A DNA stretch of 64,000 nt. Source: Azadirachta indica (taxonomy: Eukaryota > Streptophyta > Magnoliopsida > Sapindales > Meliaceae). The notes under the pieces are model-generated. The model was not told where the DNA came from, made no database searches, and saw only the letters and a program-made list of their open reading frames with translations. Below, in pieces: positions 24,741 to 36,512 of the stretch (its first letter is position 1; each line of letters opens with the position of its first letter). The stretch covers positions 13,106,367-13,170,366 of the forward strand of contig CM040446.1 in NCBI GenBank assembly GCA_022749755.1, in the 5' to 3' direction. Both the position numbers and the translations under genes were made by a program.

Positions 24741-25182
24741 TCATATTTTTCTCTTTGACCGAGAATTGTTCATAGCCTTTTTGCTGCAAAAATTGAATTT
24801 TAATACCAATGCTAATTGCTGTACGTTGGATTTTTTTTTTTAAATTCTACTTATTTATAGATCTTAAAAGATTATAGTTTTTTTTCTTTTAAATTTGAAA
24901 TTTGAATTTGAGATTTTGAATTTGACTTTGAAAAATAAGATTAAAAATTAAAAGATTTTATTTATTTGATTTTAAAATTTTAAGTTTTAAATTAAAGAAG
25001 GATAGAAGTTTTGATTTTTGTAAATACAAACCTTTGACTATAAATAAGAGCTAGCACTTTCCTTTCATCATTGTGTTTAAAATTTTTATTAATTATTTAT
25101 AAATGAAAGCATGTTTATATTAAATATTTTTGCCCATTGTCCATAAATTTGATTATTATTCTTGTTCTAGTTCTATTATTAC

Positions 25183-25215
<33 letters not shown>

Positions 25216-26089
25216 GATGATGATAATGATGATGATGATGATGATGATGTTACAATTATTGGCGTTCTGTTGTTGATTGATTGGTCAAGTTAGAATTGTG
25301 CATATGTTGATTTGTTGTTGAACCTTAAAGATGTTTTGAATAGTTTTAATCATATACTATGAGACATGAACTAATGTTATTGAATCGAATAGATTTTTAT
25401 AATCATACTCACAAGTCTTTAAAATTTTTAAGAAGTAATGATTTATGTAAATGTTTAAAAATAAAAAAATGTTATACATAAATTTATTTATTAAATTAAC
25501 GGCTCACCCCTTGTCATTAATATTTTATAAATTGAAATTTTGAATAATTGAGTTATGAGTTGATAGAAACTTTCAATTGAGCCTAGAATATTAAAAATAT
25601 TGTAATTAATATCAAGTTAAATTTTAAGTATTATATTTAACCTTAAGAAATATAGTGCGGAAATTTTAACAATGTAATGGTAAATTAAGGTTTATTTGTT
25701 CTTTTGAGAATTTAATTATGTATTAGAATTTTCGAATTTTATTTTAATTTTTTTTAAGTTTGTAGTATGTTTCGTATGGTAAATTTGGGTGTTACATTTT
25801 TCACCTGGAAAATAATAGAATTCTAAATTAAAATTGTTTTTATTCCTCTTCATCGATGCCTTTGGTTTTTTAACTCTTACCACGAAGCAGTGAAATTGGA
25901 CAACTTAGTTTTGCTTTCGCCTCCATAGCAGAAACTCTAATTTGAATGGACATTTCCTTTAACCCTCTTTATCTTTAGATCAACCAATTGGAAAATATAT
26001 AATGATTTTATCTCTTGGCCGCTCAAAAAGACTAGAAATTATATACCTATAACCTAAAAAATTAATTACTTTGTATAAATATCTAGTGC
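24741..26089. other. AT-rich spacer, possible solo-LTR remnant
   Basis: Around 25039 there is a TATA-like box (CTATAAATAAGAGC). At 25786-25795 the sequence reads GGGTGTTACA, a word common at the 3' end of plant Gypsy LTRs. A matching 5' end was not found, so a truncated solo LTR is only a possibility. A compound (ATT)n(GAT)n microsatellite lies at about 25172-25252. No gene. Confidence 0.35.
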
Positions 26090-26443
26090 AATGATCAAGA
26101 TAATGTAAGAATAGAAAAAGGGCCAGATTTAGAGCAAAACGCAGTTCAAGAAAGCTAGCCCTGTGGAAACCCTCTCAGTTATTGTTGCAGGTTAAATTGC
26201 ACCCAGTAACCTATTTTGAAAGTTTATATATAATTTTATTATGTAGCCATGAAGTTCTAATACGTATATGTTTTGGTAGACTAGAGATAAAGAAATCTAC
26301 AAAGGTAAGGGAAATCAAATACAAATTTGGAAATTATAATTACAAATGGAGAAGAGAATGCTACAATGCTTCTGCCTCGGGCTGCAAGTGACATAACAAG
26401 AACTATGTGATTCTAAAAGACATAAGCTAAAATGCCCTTGATT
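26090..26443. repeat. 3' flank of DUF2921 copy E, duplicate of the copy F flank
   Basis: Non-coding similarity to the 3' side of copy F. Words around 26158-26215 (GGAAACCCTCTC, TTGCAGGTTAAATTG) match 47736-47775. The stretch 26370-26443 (GTGACATAACAAGAAC, TTGATTTCAG) matches 50347-50404. In the copy F version the MULE-like element 47813-50000 is inserted between the two parts, so the insertion came after this duplication. Confidence 0.65.
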
Positions 26444-26625
26444 TCAGTGGGTAACAATTTTTTTGTGCTTCCTACTCTGTTGCACATAGACTGTAACGGC
26501 AAGCACAATCATTGTTACTACAGCTGCCATGTTGCCAACGTTGGTAAAGAAAGCTGCATTGGTCTCTCCAAAATCATCTTCTTCAAACATTGGGTCTATG
26601 ACAGTATCTTTGATGCAATTGTTGA
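26444..26625 (-). pseudogene. DUF2921 copy E, C-terminal remnant
   Basis: About 60 codons remain of the C-terminus. The frame reads DTVIDPMFEEDDF, then TNVGNMAAVVTMIVLAVTVY, then VQQSRKHKK, ending VTH and a stop at 26444. It aligns with copy F (DPVIDPVFEEVDF, VQQNWKHSK, VTH stop). The upstream side is cut exactly at the left end of the copia element (26626). The remainder of the gene is not found beyond the truncated right LTR, so a deletion followed or accompanied the insertion. Confidence 0.85.
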
Positions 26626-26876
26626 TGTAATGAGACTTTGTTTTGGTACTTTTTACATGTTAAGTTAAGTTAGAATGTTTAAATCTTACTTAATTTAGTT
26701 GAAAAGGAATGGCAATCCATGTTTTGAGGAATATGTTTCCTTAGTTGTAAAAGTCAAAATATTAGATATAGTTAATGGTGATTTAAGGAGATTTTTTTGT
26801 CTTTGCAAGGATATGCCTGTATGTGTAGATATTTTTTGGTTTTAATGAAAAGATAGTCTTCTTTGCTATTTTAACA
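26626..26876 (+). repeat. copia 5' LTR
   Basis: Begins TGTAATGAGACTTTG and ends TTTTAACA. The first ~170 bp match the 3' LTR at 30974 with a modest number of changes. Insertion point: directly after DUF2921 copy E coding sequence. Confidence 0.88.
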
Positions 26877-26991
26877 AATGGTATAAGAGCCTTTGAATGT
26901 TCTTCACGGGACTATCAGTGCAAGAGAAATAGAGTGCTGAAAGGCTGAATCAAAACAATACTTGAGAGTTACAGATAGCACAGAGAGAGCT

Positions 26992-29900
26992 ATGGCTTCA
27001 GGAAACACTTTCTACCTTGCTGTACCAATGTTCACAAGGGAAAACTATCAAATTTTGGTAGTCAAGATGAGGTCTTACTTGAAGTCTCTGGGTTTGTGGG
27101 ATGCTGTTAAGACAAGTAGAGATCATTTTCCTCTTAGAGCAAACCTAACTATTGTATAAATGAAGCAATACGAGGAAGAGTTGTTCAAGAAAGACAAAGC
27201 TCTTACTGTGTTACATTCTACTTTGGCAGATCATGTTTTCACTGGAATCATGGCCCTTGAGATAGCAAAGGAAGTGTGGGATCAGCTGAAGGAACAAAAT
27301 AAAGGCAGTCAGGTTGCTTATTCTCAAAATAGAGTTTGAGAATTTGAAGATGAAAGAGGCAAAGACAATCAAAGATTACTCTTCCAAAGTAATGGATCTT
27401 GTAAACCAATGAGATTATTTGGAGAGGTGATTGAGCAATACAAGATAGTAGAACATATGCTGATAAGTCTTCTAGAAAAGTTTGAGGCCAAAGTATTAGC
27501 TATTGAGGAGTTTCATGACCTCAAAAGCCTTACTTGTTGCTGAGTTGATCAGTAAGCTACAAGTTCAGGAATAAAGGACTTTTGTCAGATCAGAAAGCCA
27601 ATTTGAAGGGGCCTTTCAAGCCAAGTACACAAGGTCATTCAGCTCCAAGGATGACAAGAGACTATCTGGTGATAAAAGCCATAGAGGTAAGGTTGGTGAA
27701 GCTGAACAAAGGGAGTAAGGGAAAGGAATATTTCCTCCTTGTAGTCATTGCAAGAAGACTAATCATCATGAAACTGGTTGTTGGAAGAAGGCTCGGTGTA
27801 GAGTTTGCAAGAAACTTGGACATATTGCCAAGTATTGCAAACTAAAAAGGCAGCAAAATTAGCATTTCCTACCACAACATATCCAACAAAAATAGCAAGC
27901 AAATGTAGTAGAGGAAAAACAACCCGAAGATAACTTATTTATGGCTGTTCAGTCAAAGGAAGCTTCTGATAAACATTCATGGCTGCTAGATAGTGGCTGT
28001 ACAAATCACATGACTTCAAATTTAGAACTTTTCAATATTTTGGATACCTCAATCAAAATTCCAGTCAGGCTAGGAAATGGTGAAGTCATTGAATCTATTG
28101 GAAAAGGTACAATTTCTATTCTAATCTCAAAAGGGATAAAGTTTACAAATAATGTGTTATTGGTTCCTAATTTGGACCAAAACTTGCTTAGTGTTGGGCA
28201 AATGATGCATAAAGGATATTCTTTATTTTTTAAAAATAAGTCATGTGTTATATTTGATTCTTTTGGAGATAAGGTAGTGTGCCTATGACTGATAAAAGCT
28301 TCACTATTAATTGGCATTCAAACACCTTTCTTGCATGCAAAACTATTGTTGATGAGTCTTGGTTGTGGCATAAGAGATTTGGTTATGCAAACTTCAAATC
28401 TTTGAAGTTTTGGCAAGAGAAATGCTTGGTAGATGATATTTCTCCTGTAGATATATGTAATGAAGTTTGTGAAAGCTGCCAAATGGGAAAACTCCACAAG
28501 TTTCCCTTCTCATCTCAAGCTAAGTGGAGAGCTACTGAAAAGCTGGAACTAGTGCACTCAGATGTGTATGGGCCTATGCAAACTCCATCCTTGAACCAAA
28601 ACAAGTATTTCATCTTGTTTGTTGATGACTTGACTAAAATGACATGGGTTTATTTTATGAATAGCAAATCTGAAGCATTTTCTTGCTTTAAGAAATTCAA
28701 GTATTTAGTTGAAACGCAAAGTGATTTCAAGATGAAGAAGTTAAGAACTGATAATGGGAAGGAATACATCTCAAATGAGTTTGTCAAATTCTGTGAAGAT
28801 GCTGGAATTCAACATCAATTGACAGTGCCTTACTCACCACAGCAAAACAGAGTGTGTAAGAGGAAGAATAGAACTCTTCTTGAGATGGCAAGGAGCATGC
28901 TACATGAGAAGAACTTGCCTAAAAAGTCCTGGGCAGAAGCTATATACACTTCAATATATTTACAAAATCGATTGCCAACCCATGCTGTAGATGGGAAAAC
29001 ACCTATTGAAGCCTGGAGCGGCTTAAAACCTTATGTTGGGCATCTTAAAGTTTTCGGATTAGTATGTTGTATCCATGTACCTGATGTCAAGAGGGATAAG
29101 CTCTCTGAAAAGGCAAGAAAGGGTATTTTCCTTGGTTATAGCAATCAAGCAAAGGGGTATAGAATTTTTGATTTAGAGAATTGTAAAATTGTTGTTAGTA
29201 GAGATGTAAAGGTAGATGAAAGCTCAAAATGGCATTGGCAAGAATCGGATGCTGAAATTATTCCAGCCTCTTCAAGACAAGTTGGAAGCTTAAATTTTCA
29301 TAGAGATGTTGTTCAAGATATGAATAGAGAGGATGAAGCAGATGTTCAAAACACAACAGATTCCTCGGTGTTGAGAACATGTAGTCTATTATATGTATAT
29401 GTAAGGTGCAATGTTGCTGCGGTTGACCCTTCAAACTTCTTGGAAGCATTTAACCATGAGGAGTGGAATACTGCTATGAGAGATGAGATTGCTATGATAG
29501 AAAAGAACAAAACTTGGGAATTGGTTGATAGGCCTTTGCATAAACAAGTTGTTGGTGTAAAATGGGTGTATAGAACTAAGTTTAATGCAGATGGCTCTGT
29601 ATACAAGCATAAAGCAAGGCTTGTTGTGAAAGGGTATGCTCAGCAGCCAGGTACTGATTATAGAGACACTTTTGCTCCTGTTGCCAGGCTTGACACAATT
29701 AAATTGCTAATTGCTTTAGTTGCCCAAAATAGATGGAAAATCTTCCATTTTGATATCAAATATGCATTTCTCAATGGTTACCTAAAGGAAGAGATTTTTA
29801 TTAAGCAACCAGAAGGTTTCAAAATTAATGAAGAGGAGGACAAAGTCTATAAGCTGCACAAGGCACTCTACGGCATGAAACAAGCACCAAGGGCCTGGTA

Positions 29901-30970
29901 TAGCAAGATTGATGAATTTCTTTATGATTCTGGTTTTAGGAGGAGCTATAATAATGCTACTCTTTACATCAAAACATTTCCTTCTATTGGTACTCTAATT
30001 GTGTCAATATATGTTGATGATTTGTTAATAATTGGTAGCAAAATTGATGATGTGAATGTTTTCAAGCAGTAGTTGTATCAGAGGTTTGAAATGACAGACT
30101 TAGGTGAGATGAAGTTCTTCCTTGGCTTTGAAGTTCATCAAACTACTGAAGGAGTTTTTGTTTCACAGCAAGCATATGTCATTAATCTGCTAAAGAAGTT
30201 TCGAATGCAGCATTGTAAACCTATAAGTACACCACTTATAGTAAATCAAAAGTTGTCCAAGTTTGATTGAAATGCAAGAGCTAATACATTCAGTTATAGA
30301 AGCCTTGTGGGAAGTTTATTGTATTTGATTGCAACAAGACCTGACATTATGTTTGCAGCTAGTTTGCTTTCAAGATTTATGCAAAATCCAAATCAAGTGC
30401 ATTTTGGAGCTGGTCGAAGGGTGTTGAGGTACTTGAAAGGCATTTATGACTTCGGTATTTGGTTTAGATCTGAAACAAAACTGAGTTTGTTTGGCTATGT
30501 GGACAGTGATTGGGCTAGTTGTGTTGATTATGGAAAAAACACTTCAAGTTATGTATTTTCAATTGGTTCTAGAATTTTTTCCTAGTGTTCTAAGAAGCAA
30601 GATGTTATGGCGCAATCAACAGCTGAAGCAGAGTTTATTGTAGCTGCGGTAGGTGCAAATCAATGCATTTGATTAAGAAAAATGCTCACTGATTTAGGCT
30701 TCAAATAGACCAATGCTAGTCCAATCTTTTATGACAGCAAGTTAGCTATTGCTATTGTAAAAAAATCCAGTGCAGCATGGGAAAACTAAGCATATGAAGG
30801 TTAGGTTTTACTTCTTGAGAGAAGTAGAAAAGGATAAGGAAGTGTGCCTTATTCACTGTAAGTCTGAAGAACAGGTGGTAGATATTCTGACCAAAGCTTT
30901 GCCTAAAACCAAATTTGAAAAGCTTAGAGAAAAGCTTGAAGTCTCAAAACAAAATCTCAAGGAGGAGTCT
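26992..30970 (+). pseudogene. degenerate copia gag-pol
   Basis: Gag starts near 26992 and soon loses frame. A double CCHC zinc knuckle is readable near 27741-27840. The protease motif LLDSGCTNH lies near 27981. GAG-pre-integrase and the integrase core run in the frame 28279-30072 (HSDVYGPM, LRTDNGKEY). The catalytic Glu position is replaced by Lys (PQQNRVCKRKNRT). RT has the copia-type YVDD box near 30010. In-frame stops occur near 30070, 30268, 30583, 30670 and 30706; several are TAG or TGA where family members have Trp or Gln, as expected from C-to-T decay. The element cannot move on its own. Closest described group: Tnt1-like. Confidence 0.88.
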
Positions 30971-30973
30971 TAA

Positions 30974-31147
30974 TGTAATGAGACTTTGTTTTGGTACTTT
31001 TTACATGTTAAGTTAAGTTATAATGTTTAAATCTTACTTAGTTTAGTTAAAAAGGAATGACAATCCATGTTTTGAGGAATATGTTTCCTTAATTGTAAAA
31101 GTCAAAATATTAGATATGGTTGATGGTGATTTAAGGAGATTTTTTGT
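30974..31147 (+). repeat. copia 3' LTR, truncated
   Basis: Same TGTAATGAGACTTTG start as the 5' LTR. Identity stops after GGAGATTTTTTGT at about 31147, and unrelated AT-rich sequence follows. Confidence 0.85.
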
Positions 31148-31460
31148 TAACATACTATAAGATAATATTATGATTTATTTTATTCAATATATTTTATACA
31201 TATATATATTATATTCTTGTCATATTTTAATAATTTAATAATAATTTTTGTTAAATAACTATTACTAGTAAAGGTATAATCATCTTTTAAAATTAAATTG
31301 GGACTTTTATAGATGTTTTTCAAATTACTAAGACTTGTATGCCCATTAAACCAACCCTTAAAGATCTCCATGCCATTTTGACTTTTTGACATTTTAAAAT
31401 TACCCCCACCCTTCTCCTTATCTCACTCCCCCTTACTAAAGGTCTCTATTTTTAGAATAT
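31148..31460. other. AT-rich spacer
   Basis: Unrelated to the expected continuation of the copia LTR or of copy E. Nothing recognisable. Confidence 0.5.
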
Positions 31461-32593
31461 GGTTTTAACACATACCTAATATTTTAACATTTAAATAAAA
31501 AATTTAAAAAAAGGCATACTTATCTCCCATGAACTATTAGTTGACCATCCAATTTTATTTATATAACTATAATACCCTTAATTACTTCAAAGTAAAGTAT
31601 AAGAAATTCTATTTGTATCTAATAAAAAATAATTTTTATTTATATTTATTTAAAAATTAAAAATTTAACAATGACAATTTAATTTGTGATTTTAACACTT
31701 AAATGAAAATTTTAAGATAAGACACATTTACCTCCCTTGGACCATCAATTGACCATATATTTTCACTTAAAATGACTATAATACCCTTAATTGCTTCAAA
31801 ATAAAATTTAAGAAACTAAATTTTAATTTATTTAATGTTCAAAAAATTAAAATAATTAAAATTTTGATTAATGAAAATTATAAGTTATTTTCATTTAATA
31901 TTTATTTAATGATATTTAAAATTAGCAATTTATTCATGTTGATATTTTTTCTAATTTTCTATCATTGCGTAGTTTCATCAAATTTTTTGTATAAATCCAA
32001 AAGTTTACATTTGCTTTACGAGTCATAAGATTGATATTGAAGTATGGATTTAATATAAATGTGTATGACATAAATCTTGTATTAAAATATTTTTATAAGA
32101 AGAGTGAGATTGATAAACTTATGAAATTGTTTAGTGAAATAAAAAAAATATAATTTATTGCTAAAGAATTTGTAAAAGAGGAGAGTAAAAAAGGCGGTGG
32201 CTTTGCATATTAAGATTTGAGATTTGGATAAATATGATATATGAATAAAAATTAAATTCCTATTTTGACTAAATATTAAATAAATGTAAACTAAAATTAT
32301 CAAGTTAAATTATTATTAATTAAATTCTTAATTTTAATAAATATTAAATACACGTAAACTAAAATTGCTAAATTAAATTGTCATTAATTAAATTTCTAAT
32401 TTTAAATAAATATTTTTGATTACATATAAATTGAATTTCTTATACTTTACTTTGAAACAATTAAGGGTATTATAGTCATATAAATAAAATTGGATAGTCA
32501 ACTAATAGTTTAGGGGAGGTAAGTGTGCATTTGTTTAAACCTTTCATGTAAGTGTTAAAATTTGAAATCTCAGGAGAGGTATGCGTTAAAACC
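31461..32593. mobile_element. foldback element, second family
   Basis: The left end is GGTTTTAACACATACC; the right end reverse-complemented is GGTTTTAACGCATACC. The inverted arms include TCCAATTTTATTTATAT and CTATAATACCCTTAATT on both sides, followed by a TTCAAAGTAAAGTATAAG match. An extra internal copy of the CTATAATACCCTTAATTG block lies at about 31770-31787. The centre is AT-rich and non-coding. It is distinct in sequence from the 22917/47813 family. No target duplication is obvious. Confidence 0.7.
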
Positions 32594-32999
32594 CTTTTTT
32601 AAAATTTTTCTTCCTTTTACATAGAAGAGAGAAATAATATCATGCTATGTATCAATCAAGCACTATTTTAGATGTCCATTGAAGATAAAATTATAATTTA
32701 AAAAAAAAATCACAAGGGATCTATTCTTAAAACTCGTTTGGGAAGGTAAATTTGTTCTGCAATGTTCATATTCTTTGTATAATTCCATGATGCTCAAAAC
32801 TCCAATGCAACTAATAAGACAAGACAGATGGAAATCAATCAATTATATTAGATCATTTAAATATAACACTCGGCAACACTTAATTATTTATGTAATTCTC
32901 AATGTGAAAGAGCTAGAAAGACAAGCAGCAGCTATTAATGAAGAAACTTTCAAAGGTAGTGGCTCAAAAGTGACAATATATTATTAAGAAAGCAAACTC
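32594..32999. other. 3' flank of copy C
   Basis: From about 32685 the sequence recurs at 34121 (ATAAAATTATAATTTAAAAA, then a CTTGGGAAG/TTTGGGAAG stretch). The part 32820-33000 recurs at 35460-35640. This is the non-coding start of a tandem duplication unit. No gene. Confidence 0.6.
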
Positions 33000-34120
33000 T
33001 CTTTTAATTCATACTCCACAGCCACATCCTTGTGCCCTTCTTCTGCTTTTACATTGTGGCCGACCTCCGACTATTACTTTTCTGTTGGTTGCATACTATC
33101 ATAGCAAGTACAATCACAATAACTGCTACTACAATGTTACCAAACTTGGAATACAAATCCAAGTTCTTGTACGGGTGCCGGTAGTTATCATAGTTGCTAT
33201 CACGCACTGGATCTCTTATGTAGTCATAAACATGCAACAGGACCCTCAAACTTGTCAAGCCCAAGTAGTAGAGTTTCCTGAGAGGCTTACCTTTATTCTG
33301 CCACAAAGCGTTAGCAACAATCTAAGGAAGCAAAAACAGTTCTGGAACCACACCCAGATAACCGTCTAGCTCTTTAATCCATAGGAATAGCCCATTTCTT
33401 CTGCTTAAGTACCTTTTAGACAGAGGCACTATTTCAACACCTATCATTACTCGAATGATGTGTGTAACAAGAAATCCAATGATGTGAATAGCATGAGGTA
33501 ATAAGGAAAATTTTCTTCTCGTTGGGATATCGACGCTGCTGTGTGCGAACATAGCCTACTTGCGAAGTACGAGATTCCGATGCTTTTTTAACAAGATTGA
33601 AAGTAAGTAGAAGAGTATGCAGGGAAAGAACCTTGATTATAAAGTCAAGCATGCGGAACCTTTCATATGCCATGAAATGATCCACTAGGTATATTTGAGA
33701 TTAAGAGACCTTCCATGTAAAGGAAACTTCTCCACCGTTGATCAGTGGATTGATATAATCTACAACTGGGATGTAAATCATAACCGAAGATATATAAGCA
33801 ATAGGATCAACAACACTATTGACATAATGCAACTGGCTTCGAGTGCAAACAATTGCCATTATAAGTATAAGCACCCTAAGTATCTCCTCAAAAGTTCTCC
33901 CGGAAAAAATCTCATCTTCAAATTGCTCATTGTAAGTAATTGGAGCAGTCTTGAGGCTGATAGGGTTCGTATAGCGGGAGTCTTCCTTCCTCATTTTGCT
34001 AATAATGGAGATTCCAATCTCTGGATTTTTTAGCCACCGTGCATTTCTATAAGGATACTCTATCTCGATTTCAAACAAACAATCCATTCCACCTTTCAGG
34101 TGCATTTCCTCATTGATGTT
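32685..34120. repeat. tandem duplication unit 1 (3' half of a DUF2921 gene)
   Basis: The unit begins ATAAAATTATAATTT and ends inside the DUF2921 reading frame at CATTGATGTT (34120). There it joins directly to a second ATAAAATTATAATTT (34121), which starts the unit holding copy D. The breakpoint is seen to the base because copy D continues CATTGATGTTCTCTTGAATA at 42720. Confidence 0.8.
33000..34120 (-). pseudogene. DUF2921 copy C, C-terminal half only
   Basis: Starts mid-gene at the duplication breakpoint (frame 33701-34105: GGMDCLFEIEIEYPYRNARW, FEEILRVLILIMAIV) and runs to the C-terminal membrane segment (frame 33049-33306: GKPLRKLYYLGLTSLRVLLH, FGNIVVAVIVIVLAMIV). Breaks: frame loss after TWKVS near 33701, another near 33480, and a TAG in place of the Gln in LFLLPQIVAN near 33322. 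It has no promoter of its own. Confidence 0.85.
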
Positions 34121-34211
34121 ATAAAATTATAATTTAAAAAAAAAACGTAAGTGGATAATCCCAAAACTTGCTTGGGAAGTACATTTGTTGTACAATGTCC
34201 ACATTCTTGTA

Positions 34212-35455
34212 TCTCAAATTTTTTCTCAACTTGACAAAAATTAAGATGCAACTTAAACTTCAATTTACGTCAACCTTAACATACAAATTAAAATCCTTCA
34301 AATAACAATAAGTAAAACCTCAAAATATAATAAACATTTATTGAAAACTTAACCCAAAAGGTAACCAAGTAAAATGTTCCTTATTGTAGATTAAACATTG
34401 CAACTGCCAAAAAAGTCTAGTTCTAAACCTCTATCAGATCAATTCTCTTATACACATCTTAATTTGCAAAATGTTAATGACGAGCGGTGAGTCATATCCT
34501 CGAAAGTAAATTGACACATATAGAAAATGAAGTAATTATTTATTCATAAAACATTTATTGTAGGAACAATAAGCATATATAACTAAGAAAATCTCACTAA
34601 AGTGAACACTTAATAATATGTAAACATAAATACCACATTTAACAAAATCAAGAATAGTGTTCAAACCATTTAACAAAACATTTATCAATATATTTAACTT
34701 ATATTTTATAACATCATCAGTATCTTGGTATCTCATTTATATTAATTTATTATAATTGTATCTCGAAAATTTTGTCATTAACAATTGATAAGTGTACAAA
34801 CAATAACCCAACTAGCCAGTAACAATAACATAAACAATAATTATTATACACAATGAGCTAAATGACACTTATTCTTCCATTAGTTTTTTGCTTAATAAAC
34901 ATATATAACTTGTACAAACAAGTTAATTTCCTTCAATATAAACTAAAATATGCATTTAGGGAAAATATTAAAATTATTTAAGAAACAGTATTTAGATGAG
35001 AAGATATACAATTATTCATTTAGTACATCTAATTAACATAAATTGAGTTTTATTTTTCGTTAAACCAAAAAAAATTTATTTGTTTACAAACTAAGAAAAT
35101 TAGAATTTAATTTAGTTTCCTAGCAAGCTAATTCGAAACAAATGCACGAAATAATCTCTATTTTTATAAAACATTATCATGTTTATAATTGTCATTAATA
35201 ATTCAAAACATTTAACCAAAACATATCATGCATAAATTTATTTACCTAAAAACAATAACAAGTGATAGATTCCCTCTATGCTCAACTATAAGTCATTCAC
35301 TTTCTATAAAATCATCATTATAAAAATAAAGACTATATTAATAATCTTTCCTAATTTCAGATCATAGAAAGTGCCATAATTTTCTAGCATAAACTACTTA
35401 AAACAATACAACCTATTTATAAGATAACAGATTAGATCATTACACAGCCAACCAA
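34212..35455. other. AT-rich insertion in the 3' flank of copy D
   Basis: The flank shared with copy C is continuous at 32685-33000 but is interrupted here by about 1.2 kb present only in the second unit. It is AT-rich and non-coding, with no LTR ends, terminal repeats or known motif visible to me. Edges are approximate. Confidence 0.45.
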
Positions 35456-35639
35456 TAATATAGATGGAAATCAATCCAATTTATTAGATCATTTAAACGT
35501 AACACTCAGCAACTCTTAATTATTTATATAATTCTTAAAATGAAAGAGCTAGAAAGACAAGCAGCAGCAGCTACTTACGAAGAAACTCCCAAAGATAATG
35601 ATCCAAAAATGACAATATATTAATTAAAAAAGCAAACTC

Positions 35640-36512
35640 TCTTTTAATTCAGACTCAATAGCCACATCTTTGTGCCTTTCTTTTGCTTTTACGTGTGGCC
35701 GAGCTCCCGATGGTTACTTTCCTGTTGCTTGTATACTATCACAGCAAGTATAATTATAATAACTGCTATTACAATGTTACCAAACTTAGAATACAAATCC
35801 AAGTTCTTGTAAGGATACTGGTGGTCACCGTAGCTGCGATCAGGCACTGGATCTCTTATGTAGTCATAAACACGCAGCAGGACCCTCAAACTTGTTAAGC
35901 CCAAGTAGTAGAGTTTCTTGAGAGGCTTTCCTTTATTCTGCCAGAAAGCGTTGGCAACAATCTGAGGAAGCAAAAACAGATCTGAAACCACATCTAGATA
36001 ACCATCTAGCTCTTTAATCCATAGCAGCAGCCTATTACTTCTGCTTAGGTGCTTTTTAGACAGAGGCACTATTTCAACACCTATCATTACTCGAATGATG
36101 TGTGTAACAAGAAATCCAATGATGTGAATAGCTGAGGTAATAAGGAAAATTTTCTTCTCGTTCGGATATCGACATTGCTATGTGCGACCATAGCCTGCTT
36201 GCGAAGTACGAGATTCTGCTATTCTTTTAAAACCATGGAAGGCGAAAGTAAGCAGAAGAGCATACAGGGAAAGAACCTTGATCATATAGTCAAGTATGCA
36301 AAACCTTTCATATGCCATGAAAGGATCCAGTAGGTAGATTTGAGAATGAGAGACTTTCTATTTAAAGAAAATTTCTCCACCGTTGATGAGTGGATTGAGA
36401 TAATCTACAGCCGGGATGTAAATCATAACCGAAGATTTATAAGCAATATGGTCAACACTGTTCAAATAATGCAACTGGCTTCGAGTGCAAACAATTGCCA
36501 TTGTAAGCATAA
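35640..36512 (-). pseudogene. DUF2921 copy D, C-terminal segment
   Basis: Frame 35689-36087 gives GVEIVPLSKKHL, DLFLLPQIVANAFWQNKGKP, YDYIRDPVPD and the last membrane span (FGNIVIAVIIIILAVIVYKQ). Upstream, similarity runs to 36512 (IEIIYSRDVNHNRR region on the other strand) with frame changes near 36180 and 36340. There it is cut by the chromovirus insertion. Continues at 42479. Confidence 0.85.

Larger units (their letters stand above)
26626..31147 (+). mobile_element. Ty1/copia LTR retrotransposon, 3' end truncated
   Basis: The 5' LTR is 26626-26876 (251 bp, TG...CA). It is followed at 26879 by a primer-binding-site-like TGGTATAAGAGC, a variant of the usual Met-tRNA site. The 3' LTR starts at 30974 after a purine-rich tract (AAGGAGGAG) and can be followed only to 31147, about 174 of 251 bp. 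Internal order is gag, protease, integrase, RT, RNase H, which is the copia order. No target duplication can be recognised because the right end is lost. Confidence 0.9.

Noticed and set aside
25172..25252. (ATT)n(GAT)n run as a functional element
   Set aside because: Simple microsatellite; no sign of coding or regulatory use.
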